This document shows positions 34,642 through 44,143 of a stretch of 64,000 bases of DNA, piece by piece. Under the pieces are notes generated by a model. That model was not told where the DNA came from. It made no database searches and worked only from the letters and a program-made list of their open reading frames with translations. The DNA comes from Motiliproteus sp047633175 (GTDB lineage Bacteria; Pseudomonadota; Gammaproteobacteria; Pseudomonadales; Balneatricaceae). Position 1 is the first letter of the stretch. Each line of letters starts with the position of its first letter. The stretch lies in the NCBI GenBank assembly GCA_047633175.1, contig JBLIEQ010000009.1, positions 1 through 64,000 on the forward strand, written 5' to 3'. Position numbers and translations under genes: made by a program.

Positions 34642-35342
34642 ACACCAGCAACCCAGCGTCTGCGGCCATAATCGAACTGCGCCAGCTAAGCAAGCAGTAC
34701 CCGATCGGGAACGCGTCTTTCCAGGCCCTGAGCGCCGTCGACCTGAGCATCCGCGCTGGCGAGTATCTGGCCATCACCGGCCCCTCAGGATCAGGCAAGT
34801 CCACCCTGCTCAATATGATCGGCCTGCTGGACCGGCCTGACACGGGCTGTTATCGCCTCCATGGCGAGGCCACCCAAACCCTGACCGAGGAGCAGCGTGC
34901 ACGTCTGCGTCGTAACCAGATCGGCTTTATCTTTCAGGCCTTCCACCTGATTCCACGCCTCAGCGCCCTGGAGAATATCAGTCTGCCGCTGATGCTGGCG
35001 GGGCTATCGGGTTCGGAACAGCAGCGGCGCGGTAGGCAGGCATTAGCGCAGGTCGGCCTGGATCCACAGGCCCGGCAACGGCCCAATCAACTCTCCGGTG
35101 GCCAGCAACAACGCGTCGCCATCGCCCGTGCCATCGTGATGCAGCCGCCCCTACTGCTGGCGGATGAGCCAACCGGCAACCTCGATCAGCATTCTGGAGC
35201 CGAGGTGCTGGCACTGCTCGAAGGGCTCAACGATCAGGGGATGACCCTGCTGATCGTAACCCATGACCCGGCGGTGGCCCGACGCTCTCGCCGGCAGTTG
35301 CAGCTGGTTGACGGCCGCATCCACAGCGATAAACGATCATGA
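34638..35342 (+). CDS. MacB-type ABC transporter ATPase
   Basis: A 234-residue stand-alone nucleotide-binding subunit. Walker A GPSGSGKST, signature LSGGQQQRVAIARA, Walker B LLLADEPTGN, and the LolD/MacB-type FIFQAFHLIPRLSALEN Q-loop. Starts at the ATG overlapping the adaptor stop; its stop overlaps the first permease start (ATGA). Confidence 0.95.
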   Translation: MNTSNPASAAIIELRQLSKQYPIGNASFQALSAVDLSIRAGEYLAITGPSGSGKSTLLNMIGLLDRPDTGCYRLHGEATQTLTEEQRARLRRNQIGFIFQAFHLIPRLSALENISLPLMLAGLSGSEQQRRGRQALAQVGLDPQARQRPNQLSGGQQQRVAIARAIVMQPPLLLADEPTGNLDQHSGAEVLALLEGLNDQGMTLLIVTHDPAVARRSRRQLQLVDGRIHSDKRS

Positions 35343-36559
35343 CCCTCGTCGATCAGTTACGCTTCACGGCCCAGGTACTGGCTCGCCAACGCTGGCGTAC
35401 CGCACTGCTACTACTGACCATTATCCTCGGTGTCGCCTCGGTCGTGGTACTCACCAGTGTCGGCGAGGGTGCCCGGCGCTATGTCGCCGGCGAGTTCTCG
35501 GCGCTGGGGCAGCAGATTTTGGTGGTACTGCCGGGTAAGACTGAAACCCGCGGTGCCGCCCCGCCTCTTTATGGCACCTCGCCTCGCGACCTGACCCTGG
35601 AGGATGCCAATGCCCTGGCCCGGATCGGCACCCTTCGCCGTATCGCACCGGTCATCGCCGGAATGGCCCGGGTCAGCTACGAGGGAGTCGCCCGTGAGGT
35701 GATCACTCTCGGCACGACACCGGACTTCTTCCCCCTGCGCAATCTGACCATCGGCCTCGGCAAACCCCTGCCTGCCAGCGCCGTCGATACGGCCTCGCCC
35801 ACTCTGGTGCTGGGCGCCGAACTCAAACAGGCGCTCTTCGGCAACCGCAATCCGCTGAATCGTTGGCTGCGCATCGGTGAACGACGCTTCAGGGTCGTCG
35901 GCGTACTCGAAGAGCGTGGCGAATCTCTGGGGCTGGATATGCGTGATATGGCGATCATCCCGGTCCGTTCTGCCGAGCAGCTCTTCAACTCAGCGGGCTT
36001 GTTTCGGATCCTGTTGGAGCTCAGGCAGGTCGATCAGCTCGAGACCGCCAGGCAGCAGATCCTGGAGTTGATCCGGCTACGCCACTATGGCGAGGAGGAT
36101 GTCACCCTGATCAGTCAGGACTCGATCCTCAGCAGCTTTGATAATGTCCTCAGCATCCTGACCCTTGGCGTTGCAGCGATCGCCGCGATCAGCCTGCTGG
36201 TCGCCGGTATTCTAATAATGAATATCAGCCTGATCTCGGTCAGTCAGCGCCAGCGCGAGATCGGCCTGCTTAAGGCTCTGGGGGCGCCAGCCAGTCTGGT
36301 GCGGGCACTGTTTCTGCATGAGGCGCTGCTGCTCACCGGCAGCGGTGCGTTAATCGGTATCGCCGCCGGTGAATTGACTGTGGCGCTGGCGTTACAGCTG
36401 CTCCCCAACTTTCCCTTCTTTGCACCACTGTGGGCGGAACTGAGCGCGATACTGATCGCGGTTGGCTCTGGCCTGCTGTTCTCCTGGTGGCCTGCGACCC
36501 GCGCAGCCAAGCTCGACCCCATTCAAGCCATGCGTGGCGTAAGCGGAGGCCATCAATGA
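35339..36559 (+). CDS. MacB-like permease 1
   Basis: A 406-residue FtsX/MacB permease: N-terminal membrane helix, a large periplasmic MacB_PCD domain (residues about 45-265), then three C-terminal helices with the coupling region SQRQREIGLLKALGA and the tail LDPIQAMRG. Its last ~30 codons are echoed immediately downstream. Confidence 0.92.
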   Translation: MTLVDQLRFTAQVLARQRWRTALLLLTIILGVASVVVLTSVGEGARRYVAGEFSALGQQILVVLPGKTETRGAAPPLYGTSPRDLTLEDANALARIGTLRRIAPVIAGMARVSYEGVAREVITLGTTPDFFPLRNLTIGLGKPLPASAVDTASPTLVLGAELKQALFGNRNPLNRWLRIGERRFRVVGVLEERGESLGLDMRDMAIIPVRSAEQLFNSAGLFRILLELRQVDQLETARQQILELIRLRHYGEEDVTLISQDSILSSFDNVLSILTLGVAAIAAISLLVAGILIMNISLISVSQRQREIGLLKALGAPASLVRALFLHEALLLTGSGALIGIAAGELTVALALQLLPNFPFFAPLWAELSAILIAVGSGLLFSWWPATRAAKLDPIQAMRGVSGGHQ

Positions 36560-36666
36560 GCAGCAACTATCTGGTAAGACTCTCCTGGTGGCGCTACCTA
36601 CCCATTCGTGCTGCAGGTCTCGACCCCGTTCTGGCGCTACGTGGCTCAGGCGGAGGCCATCGATGA
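36556..36666 (+). pseudogene. Echo of the permease 1 C terminus (36 codons)
   Basis: A short frame beginning at the ATGA overlap with permease 1 and ending LDPVLALRGSGGGHR. It repeats the permease tail LDPIQAMRGVSGGHQ, and the DNA around CTCCTGGTGGC and AGGCGGAGGCCATC is shared. It is either a tandem duplication of the gene end or the last scrap of a lost permease copy. Confidence 0.75.
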
Positions 36667-36690
36667 GCATTCGCCCATGAACTCCCTCTC

Positions 36691-37890
36691 GTGAAAACGG
36701 TCGATAGCATTCGCTGGATCTGGTGCGCGCTGTTGGCGCAACGACTACGCAGCCTGCTGACGCTGTTGGGGATGGCGATCGGGATCAGCGCTGTCACTCT
36801 GATGAGTGCGCTCGGCGAAGGGGTTCGCCAGCACGTGTTGCAGGAGTTTACCCAGTTTGGCAGCCACCTGCTGGCGATCACCCCCGGCAAGACCGAAACC
36901 TTTGGCATCGGTGGCATGCTCAACACCCTGCGGCCGCTATCGCTGGCAGATGCCCGCTCGCTGTCCCGGCTCCAGAGCGTTGAGAAGGTCGTCCCGGTGG
37001 TGTTCGGCACGGCTGCGATCAAACACGCCGGCCGCAGCCGCCACAGCAATGTCGCCGGTGTCGGACCCGATGCCCAGAGCGTCTGGCAACTCCGCCTGGC
37101 GCAGGGTCGCTTCCTGCCGCAGGATGATCTGGAAAACGCCCGGCCCTTCGCGGTGCTGGGCAGCACGCTGAAACGGGAACTCTTTGGTGACGCTCAGGCG
37201 CTGGGGGAGAGCGTTCATATCGGCAGCAGCCGCTTTAGGGTTATAGGGGTGCTCGCCCCCAAAGGCCAGTTTCTGGGCACCGATCTGGATGACAGTGCTT
37301 ACATCCCGGTATCACGCGGCCTGAAGCTGTTCAACCGTGAAAGCCTGATGGAGATCGATCTGGCCTATCACCCCGGCATCAGCACCCGTCTGATCAGCGA
37401 CCGCGTCAGGCAGCGGTTGATTGCGCGACACGGCCTGGAGGACTTTACCCTGATCACCCAGGACGAGGTGTTGAAAAGCCTCGATCAGATCCTGCGGATG
37501 CTCAAATATGCCGGTGGCAGTCTGGGGTTGATCTCGCTGGTGGTCGGCGGTGTCGGCATTCTCAGCATCATGCTGATCACCACCACGGAGCGCGCCCCCG
37601 AGATCGGCCTGCTGCGCGCGCTGGGATGCAGTACCGCACAGATTCGCAACCTGTTTCTGGGGGAGGCGATACTGCTGGCACTGGCAGGCTGCCTGCTGGG
37701 TCTGGCTATCACCGCCGCGCTGTTACTCCTCAGCCGCTGGTTACTGCCAGGGCTGCCTTTAACCGCCCCTGTTCAGATGCTGTTACTGGCGCTCGCAGTA
37801 TCGGCCCTGATCGGGCTGCTGGCCGGGGTAAAGCCCGCTACCGATGCCGCCGCTATGAACCCTATCGTGGCGTTACGGCAGGAGGAGTGA
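36691..37890 (+). CDS. MacB-like permease 2
   Basis: A 399-residue second permease, probably pairing with permease 1 as a heterodimer sharing one ATPase. N-terminal helix LLTLLGMAIGISAVTLMSAL, periplasmic domain, then three helices with TTERAPEIGLLRALGCS. GTG start without a clear ribosome binding site. Complete, ending NPIVALRQEE. Confidence 0.9.
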   Translation: MKTVDSIRWIWCALLAQRLRSLLTLLGMAIGISAVTLMSALGEGVRQHVLQEFTQFGSHLLAITPGKTETFGIGGMLNTLRPLSLADARSLSRLQSVEKVVPVVFGTAAIKHAGRSRHSNVAGVGPDAQSVWQLRLAQGRFLPQDDLENARPFAVLGSTLKRELFGDAQALGESVHIGSSRFRVIGVLAPKGQFLGTDLDDSAYIPVSRGLKLFNRESLMEIDLAYHPGISTRLISDRVRQRLIARHGLEDFTLITQDEVLKSLDQILRMLKYAGGSLGLISLVVGGVGILSIMLITTTERAPEIGLLRALGCSTAQIRNLFLGEAILLALAGCLLGLAITAALLLLSRWLLPGLPLTAPVQMLLLALAVSALIGLLAGVKPATDAAAMNPIVALRQEE

Positions 37891-37956
37891 ACCGGGGGTG
37901 GTTCTCTGTAGGTTAGCAGCTGAAGGCTCCTGCAACAGCGGCATTTCCCTCATCCT

Positions 37957-38000
37957 TGTGGGTCGGGCTTTAGCCTGACAATCGCTGCGCCAGCCTAATC
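37957..38000 (+). repeat. REP-like repeat, family A partial copy
   Basis: TGTGGGTCGGGCTTTAGCCTG followed by ACAATCGCTGCGCCAG. A shorter TGTAGGTTAG lies at 37907-37916. Together they fill the space between permease 2 and the convergent lipoprotein gene. Confidence 0.65.
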
Positions 38001-38008
38001 AACGCCTT

Positions 38009-38530
38009 TTAATCAACGTACTGGGTCTCACGGGTGCGGTTATAGACGCCACCCTGGCTGCTATCCACCTGGAGTACGCCACGCCCTCCGTTGAAGTATT
38101 TAACAAACACCGGTGTATTGGGGCTGATCAGCACCCCCTGCTGGACGATCTGAATGCTCTTGCCGTTCTGCAGTTCGACTATGTAAGCAAACGCCTTTTG
38201 ATTGTATTGGGTGGCTTTCTCACCCAGCATCCCGCCGAGTAACGCCCCAGCCCCCATAGCCCAACTGCGGCCGGTGCCGGCGCCCACTTCACTACCCAGA
38301 CCTAAACCGATGATAGTACCTACCAGAGACGCCCCTGGAGTTCCTTCAGCTTGGACCTGAACCTCCTCGGCGGTCAGTATCACGCCGCGCTGAATAGCGA
38401 CAGCACGCTGCGCCTCGCTGGCGTGCAGTGTACGGGCATCCATATTGGTGGGATTACCCAGACAACCTGTCAGTCCTAGCGTTAAGCCTACAAGCAAGCC
38501 GATTAATGGCAGTGATCTTTTGATTTTCAT
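38009..38530 (-). CDS. Glycine-zipper outer-membrane lipoprotein
   Basis: A 173-residue lipoprotein precursor. Signal with lipobox LTGC at residues 20-23, a glycine-zipper pair in the middle (GASLVGTIIGLGLGSEVGAG and GAGALLGGMLGE), then a small beta domain. SlyB/PcP-like. Probably inserted in or attached to the outer membrane; role unknown. Confidence 0.88.
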   Translation of the reverse strand: MKIKRSLPLIGLLVGLTLGLTGCLGNPTNMDARTLHASEAQRAVAIQRGVILTAEEVQVQAEGTPGASLVGTIIGLGLGSEVGAGTGRSWAMGAGALLGGMLGEKATQYNQKAFAYIVELQNGKSIQIVQQGVLISPNTPVFVKYFNGGRGVLQVDSSQGGVYNRTRETQYVD

Positions 38531-38719
38531 CTGAACCTCACTTTCTCAAGACACGTACATTGATCCGGAACCCTAACCATGGATCCTATTGCAGTATAAC
38601 AGGCTAGAGATTAAGGCAGCCTGAACCCGGAAAAGTTCAGGCAAGGTGCAGTGTTTAACGGTGGAGTGGAATTAGATAGGGAGAGCACAGCCGATTACGT
38701 GTCTTTCTGGCAACAAAAA

Positions 38720-38740
38720 AAGCCAGGCATTGCCTGGCTT
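38720..38740 (-). terminator. greA terminator
   Basis: Nine-base stem AAGCCAGGC / GCCTGGCTT, loop ATT, followed on the minus strand by a run of T. It is 26 bases past the greA stop and ends the carAB-greA transcript. Confidence 0.85.
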
Positions 38741-38765
38741 TTCTCAGAGTCTGGCGCTGCGGCTA

Positions 38766-39242
38766 TCAGATATGACTCACCTGGCTGATCTCGTACTCCA
38801 CCTTACCGTTGGGGGTGACCACGACTGCTACATCGCCCTCCTCCTTGCCGATCAGGGCGCGCGCGATCGGCGAGTTGACCGAGATCTTCTTCAGCTTAAT
38901 ATCCGATTCATCATGGCCCACAATCTGGTAGGTTACCTCCATATCGGTCTCCAGGTTGATCAGTGCCACCGTGGTGCCGAAAATAACCCGCCCGGTACAG
39001 GGGATCTGAGTCACATCGATCACCTGGCAGCCGGCCAGATTGCTCTCGATCTGCTTGATCCGCCCTTCGCAGAAACCCTGCTGGTCGCGGGCGGCGTGGT
39101 ATTCGGCATTCTCTTTCAGATCGCCGTGCTCACGGGCAATGGCGATGTCCTTAATAATACGAGGACGATCGACTGTCTTAAGCAGTGTCAGCTCGTCACG
39201 CAGGCTCTGCTCGCCCTGCAATGTCATAGGTACCTTAATCAT
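38766..39242 (-). CDS. greA: Transcription elongation factor GreA
   Basis: Rescues backtracked RNA polymerase by stimulating transcript cleavage. Normal length of 158 residues; the N-terminal coiled coil bears the acidic tip (ARDQQGFCEGRI region) and the C-terminal globular domain follows. The ATG overlaps the carB stop (ATGA), placing greA in the car operon as in Pseudomonas. Confidence 0.96.
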   Translation of the reverse strand: MIKVPMTLQGEQSLRDELTLLKTVDRPRIIKDIAIAREHGDLKENAEYHAARDQQGFCEGRIKQIESNLAGCQVIDVTQIPCTGRVIFGTTVALINLETDMEVTYQIVGHDESDIKLKKISVNSPIARALIGKEEGDVAVVVTPNGKVEYEISQVSHI

Positions 39243-42200
39243 TGAAGCTCTCCACTCGGTGTTCCAGCAACACCCTTTCCAGACACTATAGTCGCATGCA
39301 GGTCCTGTAGCCGCCGTACCTGTTTCTCTTCACCGAACTGCAGCGCCCGCACCTCCGCCTCGGCGCCAGCCAGGGTAGTGGTGTAGGGGATCTTATGCTG
39401 GAGCGCAGAGCGGCGGATCGCCGACGAATCGGCAATGGCCCGCCGGCCCTCTGTGGTGTTGATCACATAGACGATCTCGTCATTCTTGATCATGTCGACG
39501 ATATTAGGCCGCCCTTCGGTGACCTTGTTAACCCGTGCCGAGACAATCTCGTGCTCAGCCAGCAGCTGATGGGTGCCTTCGGTCGAGATCACATCAAAAC
39601 CCAGCGCGATAAGATCGCGAGCCACACCGACAATACCGGCCTTATCGACATCACGCACACTGATAAAGGCTTTGCCCGGCTCGGGAAGGGTTTCATTCGT
39701 CCCTACGTGAGCCTTAGCGAAGGCTTCACCGAAGCTGTCACCGACCCCCATAACTTCGCCGGTAGACTTCATTTCTGGCCCAAGAATAGGGTCGACACCC
39801 TGAAACTTGTTGAACGGGAACACCGCCTCCTTAACGCAGAAATAAGGAGGCACGATCTCCTCGGTAAAGCCCTGGGTTTCAAGACTAATGCCAACCATGA
39901 CCCGGGCCGCGATCTTAGCCAGGGATACACCGATACACTTGGAGACGAAAGGCACGGTCCGCGAGGCGCGTGGATTGACCTCGATCACGTAGATCTCGCC
40001 ATCCTGATAGGCCAGCTGGGTATTCATCAACCCGACAACCCCCAGCTCCAGCGCCATGGCCGAGATAATCCCGCGCATCTCGTCCTGGACATCCGCGGCC
40101 AAGTTATAGGGGGGTAGTGAACAGGCCGAATCTCCCGAATGCACACCACACTGCTCGATATGCTGCATGATCGCGCCGATCACCACTCGTTCGCCGTCGC
40201 AGACGGCATCGATATCGACTTCGATGGCCGCCGACAGGAATCGATCCAGCAGCACCGGCGCATCGTTGGAGACCTGTACCGCCTCTTTCATGTAACGGCG
40301 CAGCTCCTTTTCGTTGAAGACCACTTCCATCGCCCGGCCACCCAACACATAGGAGGGTCGCACCACCAGCGGATAGCCTATCTTTACGGCCTGGACCACC
40401 GCCTCTTCGAGAGAGCGCACGGTCGAGTTCTCAGGCTGCAGCAGCCCCAGACGCTGAATCATCTGCTGAAAGCGCTCCCGGTCCTCGGCACGGTCGATCG
40501 CCTCAGGGCTGGTGCCTATAATAGGAACCCCGGCTGCCTCAAGCGCTACCGCCAGTTTCAGCGGCGTCTGGCCACCGTACTGGACGATCACGCCCTTGGG
40601 CTTCTCGACCGCCACGATCTCCAGCACGTCCTCCAGGGTAACCGGCTCAAAATAGAGGCGGTCTGAGGTGTCGTAATCGGTAGATACGGTCTCGGGGTTG
40701 CAGTTGACCATAATGGTCTCGTAACCATCTTCACGCATCGCCAGGGCCGCATGGACACAGCAGTAATCGAACTCTATCCCCTGGCCAATCCGGTTCGGAC
40801 CGCCGCCCAGCACCATGATCTTGTCACGGTCGCTCGGATCGGCTTCACACTCCTCCTCGTAGGTGGAGTACATATAGGCCGTATCGGTCGAAAATTCGGC
40901 GGCGCAGGTATCAACCCGCTTATACACCGGGCGCACACCCAGGCTATGACGACGCTTACGGAACTCCTTCTCGCTGACAGCCAGCAGGGTCGCCAGACGC
41001 GCATCGGAGAAACCTTTACGCTTGAGACCGAAGACCAGCTCTTTATTCAGGTCAATCAGGCCCAACTTGGCCACCATCGCCTCTTCGCTGATCAGATCTT
41101 CGATCTGCGCCAGGAACCAGGGATCCACACCACTGAGTTTATAGATCTCGGCGATACTCATACCCGCGCGAAAGGCATCACCGATATACCAGATGCGTTC
41201 ACAACCGGGGTTTTTCAGTTCGCGCAGCAGCTTTTCGCGGGCATCGTCTGCCGTCAAGTCGAGAATAGGATCGAAACCATCCCTGCCGACCTCTAAGCCG
41301 CGCAGAGCTTTGTGCATCGATTCCTGAACCGTCCGCCCGATCGCCATCACCTCACCCACGGACTTCATCTGCGTGGTCAGGCGATCATTGGCCTGCGGGA
41401 ATTTCTCGAACGCAAAACGGGGGATCTTGGTGACCACGTAATCGATCGCCGGCTCAAAGGATGCTGGGGTACGGCCGCCAGTAATATCGTTCTGCAACTC
41501 ATCCAGGGTGTAACCGATCGCCAGCTTGGCCGCGACGCGGGCGATAGGAAAGCCCGTCGCCTTGGAGGCCAGGGCCGAAGAGCGGGATACCCGCGGATTC
41601 ATCTCGATCACCACCAGGCGACCGGTATCAGGACACATGCCGAACTGGACGTTGGAACCACCGGTCTCGACACCGATCTCACGCAGTACCGCCAGCGAGG
41701 CGTTACGCATGATCTGATACTCTTTATCGGTCAGGGTCTGGGCTGGCGCTACGGTGATTGAATCGCCGGTATGGACGCCCATCGCATCGAAGTTTTCGAT
41801 CGCGCAGACAATGATGCAGTTGTCGTTCTTGTCCCGCACCACCTCCATTTCATACTCTTTCCAACCGATCAGGGATTCGTCGATCAACAGCTCATTGGTC
41901 GGCGACAGATCCAGACCGCGTTCGCAGATCTCGACAAACTCCTCTTTGTTGTAAGCGATGCCGCCGCCGGAGCCACCCATCGTAAACGAGGGACGGATGA
42001 TGCAGGGAAAGCCCAGCGGCACCTGCACCTGCAGAGCTTCAGCCAGCGAGTGGGCGATAGAGGCGCGCGGACAGGCCAAGCCAATACGCTTCATCGCCTT
42101 GTCGAAACGATCACGGTCTTCGGCCTTATCGATGGCATCGGCGGTCGCGCCGATCATCTCGACACCAAAGGTCTCCAGTACCCCTTCACGCTCCAGATCG

Positions 42201-42499
42201 AGCGCACAGTTCAACGCGGTCTGCCCCCCCATGGTCGGCAGGATCGCATCGGGGCGCTCTTTTTCGATAATCTTGGCGACCGTCTGCCAGTTGATCGGCT
42301 CGATATAGGTCGCATCGGCCATCGCTGGATCGGTCATAATGGTGGCAGGGTTGGAGTTGACCAGGATGACCCTGTAGCCCTCCTCGCGCAACGCCTTACA
42401 GGCCTGGGCGCCGGAGTAATCGAATTCGCAGGCCTGACCGATAATGATAGGTCCGGCTCCGATGATCAGGATACTTTTTAAGTCTGTACGCTTTGGCAT
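39239..42499 (-). CDS. carB: Carbamoyl-phosphate synthase large subunit
   Basis: Makes carbamoyl phosphate for arginine and pyrimidines. The 1086-residue protein has two homologous ATP-grasp halves (KSILIIGAGPIIIGQACEFD and KIMVLGGGPNRIGQGIEFD) and a C-terminal MGS-like allosteric domain. The ATG at 42499 (MPKRTDLKS) is the normal start; the upstream 23-codon extension is not supported. Confidence 0.98.
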   Translation of the reverse strand: MPKRTDLKSILIIGAGPIIIGQACEFDYSGAQACKALREEGYRVILVNSNPATIMTDPAMADATYIEPINWQTVAKIIEKERPDAILPTMGGQTALNCALDLEREGVLETFGVEMIGATADAIDKAEDRDRFDKAMKRIGLACPRASIAHSLAEALQVQVPLGFPCIIRPSFTMGGSGGGIAYNKEEFVEICERGLDLSPTNELLIDESLIGWKEYEMEVVRDKNDNCIIVCAIENFDAMGVHTGDSITVAPAQTLTDKEYQIMRNASLAVLREIGVETGGSNVQFGMCPDTGRLVVIEMNPRVSRSSALASKATGFPIARVAAKLAIGYTLDELQNDITGGRTPASFEPAIDYVVTKIPRFAFEKFPQANDRLTTQMKSVGEVMAIGRTVQESMHKALRGLEVGRDGFDPILDLTADDAREKLLRELKNPGCERIWYIGDAFRAGMSIAEIYKLSGVDPWFLAQIEDLISEEAMVAKLGLIDLNKELVFGLKRKGFSDARLATLLAVSEKEFRKRRHSLGVRPVYKRVDTCAAEFSTDTAYMYSTYEEECEADPSDRDKIMVLGGGPNRIGQGIEFDYCCVHAALAMREDGYETIMVNCNPETVSTDYDTSDRLYFEPVTLEDVLEIVAVEKPKGVIVQYGGQTPLKLAVALEAAGVPIIGTSPEAIDRAEDRERFQQMIQRLGLLQPENSTVRSLEEAVVQAVKIGYPLVVRPSYVLGGRAMEVVFNEKELRRYMKEAVQVSNDAPVLLDRFLSAAIEVDIDAVCDGERVVIGAIMQHIEQCGVHSGDSACSLPPYNLAADVQDEMRGIISAMALELGVVGLMNTQLAYQDGEIYVIEVNPRASRTVPFVSKCIGVSLAKIAARVMVGISLETQGFTEEIVPPYFCVKEAVFPFNKFQGVDPILGPEMKSTGEVMGVGDSFGEAFAKAHVGTNETLPEPGKAFISVRDVDKAGIVGVARDLIALGFDVISTEGTHQLLAEHEIVSARVNKVTEGRPNIVDMIKNDEIVYVINTTEGRRAIADSSAIRRSALQHKIPYTTTLAGAEAEVRALQFGEEKQVRRLQDLHATIVSGKGVAGTPSGELQ

Positions 42500-42588
42500 G
42501 AGTCTGTAACCGGTCTGTTTGTTCTGTATCGGCGCCCGCGATTGGGATGGCGGGCGCGCTGGAAGCACTGACTGCTAGGGGTGCGCCC

Positions 42589-43734
42589 TTAAGCGCGACG
42601 CGCCTGCATCAGGCTGATAAAGCGATCGAACAGGGGCGCCACGTCATGTGGACCGGGGCTGGCTTCGGGGTGTCCCTGAAAGCTAAACGCCGGTTTGTCG
42701 GTACGCTCGATCCCCTGCAACGAACCATCAAACAGTGACTTGTGGGTCACCCGCAGGCAGTCGGGCAAGCTACCCTCATCGGCCGCAAAGCCGTGATTCT
42801 GGCTGGTGATCAGCACGGTTCCTTTCGCCAGATCCTGTACCGGATGATTGGCGCCGTGGTGACCAAACTTCATCTTCACCGTCTTGGCGCCGCTCGCCAG
42901 GGCCAGCAACTGATGCCCCAGACAGATACCAAATACGGGGATATCGGTTTCCAGCAGCTGCTGAATCGCTTCAATCGCGTAGCTGCAGGGTTCGGGGTCA
43001 CCGGGACCGTTGGACAGGAAGACACCGTCAGGATTAAGCGCCAACACATCGGCGGCCGAGGTCTGTGCCGGCACGACTGTCAGCCTGCAGCCCCGCGCGA
43101 CCAGCATTCGCAGGATATTGCGCTTAACGCCAAAATCGTAGGCGACCACATGGAAGGGCTGCTCGGCCGGATCGATCGACGTATGCCCGACACCCCAGGC
43201 CCAGGTGCTTTCATTCCACTCATACGTCGTCTTGGCTGAGACCTCTTTGGCCAGGTCCATCCCTTTAAGACCCGGAAATGTCCGTGCCGCCTGCAGCGCC
43301 CGCTCGACATCGGCGTCACCGAGATCTTCGCCGGCGATGATGCAGCCGTTCAGCGAGCCCTTTTCGCGCAGGATCCGGGTCAGCCGACGAGTATCTATAT
43401 CGGCGATACCGACCACACAATTATCTTGCAGGTACTCGTCCAGACTCTGTTCATTGCGCCAACTGCTGGCCAGCAACGGCAGATCACGAATAACCAGCCC
43501 GGCCGCCCAGACAAACTCAGATTCTTCATCCTCGCTGTTGGTGCCGGTATTACCTATATGCGGGTAGGTCAGGGTCACGATCTGACGGGCGTAAGAGGGA
43601 TCCGTCAGGATCTCCTGATAGCCGGTCATCGAGGTGTTGAAAACCACTTCACCCGTCGTCTCACCCTCGGCGCCAATCGCCTTGCCCCTGAATACACTCC
43701 CGTCTTCCAGGGCCAAAATAGCTGCTTTGCTCAA
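42589..43734 (-). CDS. carA: Carbamoyl-phosphate synthase small subunit
   Basis: Glutaminase subunit, 381 residues; class I amidotransferase with nucleophile Cys in FGICLGHQLLALASG and the His/Glu pair in SFQGHPEASPGPHD. It starts at TTG, five bases after GGGAGG. A terminator-like hairpin lies in its leader. Confidence 0.97.
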   Translation of the reverse strand: MSKAAILALEDGSVFRGKAIGAEGETTGEVVFNTSMTGYQEILTDPSYARQIVTLTYPHIGNTGTNSEDEESEFVWAAGLVIRDLPLLASSWRNEQSLDEYLQDNCVVGIADIDTRRLTRILREKGSLNGCIIAGEDLGDADVERALQAARTFPGLKGMDLAKEVSAKTTYEWNESTWAWGVGHTSIDPAEQPFHVVAYDFGVKRNILRMLVARGCRLTVVPAQTSAADVLALNPDGVFLSNGPGDPEPCSYAIEAIQQLLETDIPVFGICLGHQLLALASGAKTVKMKFGHHGANHPVQDLAKGTVLITSQNHGFAADEGSLPDCLRVTHKSLFDGSLQGIERTDKPAFSFQGHPEASPGPHDVAPLFDRFISLMQARRA

Positions 43735-43765
43735 TGTCGCCTCCCACTGAAAATGTAACGCGGGA

Positions 43766-43833
43766 TTACAAATTCCCGACTACTCTCTGCAAAAAAGCGA
43801 GAGGCGAAGTAACTATCCGCATCCCGCTTTTTT
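43766..43833 (-). promoter_or_regulatory. Probable carAB attenuator and leader peptide
   Basis: On the minus strand a long stem (AAAAAAGCGGGATGCG pairing with CGCCTCTCGCTTTTTT, 43791-43833) ends in a T-run, so it has the form of an intrinsic terminator inside the carA leader. A possible leader ORF (43766-43822) starts inside the stem and reads MRIVTSPLAFLQRVVGNL. Leader-based attenuation has been reported for Pseudomonas carAB; here it is inferred. Confidence 0.55.
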
Positions 43834-43970
43834 ATAGTTATTTATTGGCTAACTTCAACCCAGCCAAACAGGCTGCATGTTACTAGAACAGGGCGAAATT
43901 TTCCAGCGCTAAACCACTCAGGTTCAGCGATGTCCCTGCACTCGCGGCAGATGACCCGCAGGGATTTTTT

Positions 43971-44069
43971 TGTAGGTTAGGCTTGTAGGTCGGACTTTAG
44001 TCCGACAAGCCTAGCAAGGCGTGGCTATTGCTGGACTACTCTCTACCCAAAAAAAACGCCGACTCACAG
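43971..44069 (+). repeat. REP-like intergenic repeat, family A copy 4
   Basis: TGTAGGTTAGGCTTGTAGGTC, then the hairpin CGGACTTTAGTCCG, GCTGGACTACTCTCTACCCA and ACGCCGACTCACAG. The remainder of 43735-44143 holds the car leader and the terminator; no gene is seen. Confidence 0.7.
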
Positions 44070-44109
44070 GCAAATAAAAACGGGAGCCGAAGCTCCCGTT
44101 TTTATTTGC
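44070..44109 (-). terminator. Bidirectional-looking terminator after the OmpA gene
   Basis: Perfect 18-bp stem GCAAATAAAAACGGGAGC with loop CGAA and its complement, ending 35 bases past the OmpA-family stop. The A/T-rich outer stem gives a T-run on either strand. Confidence 0.9.
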
Positions 44110-44143
44110 AGTTTTTATAAGAAAGAACCACTTGAGCTAGTAA

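Noticed and set aside
41771..42481. 236-codon plus-strand frame
   Set aside because: Antisense shadow of carB.
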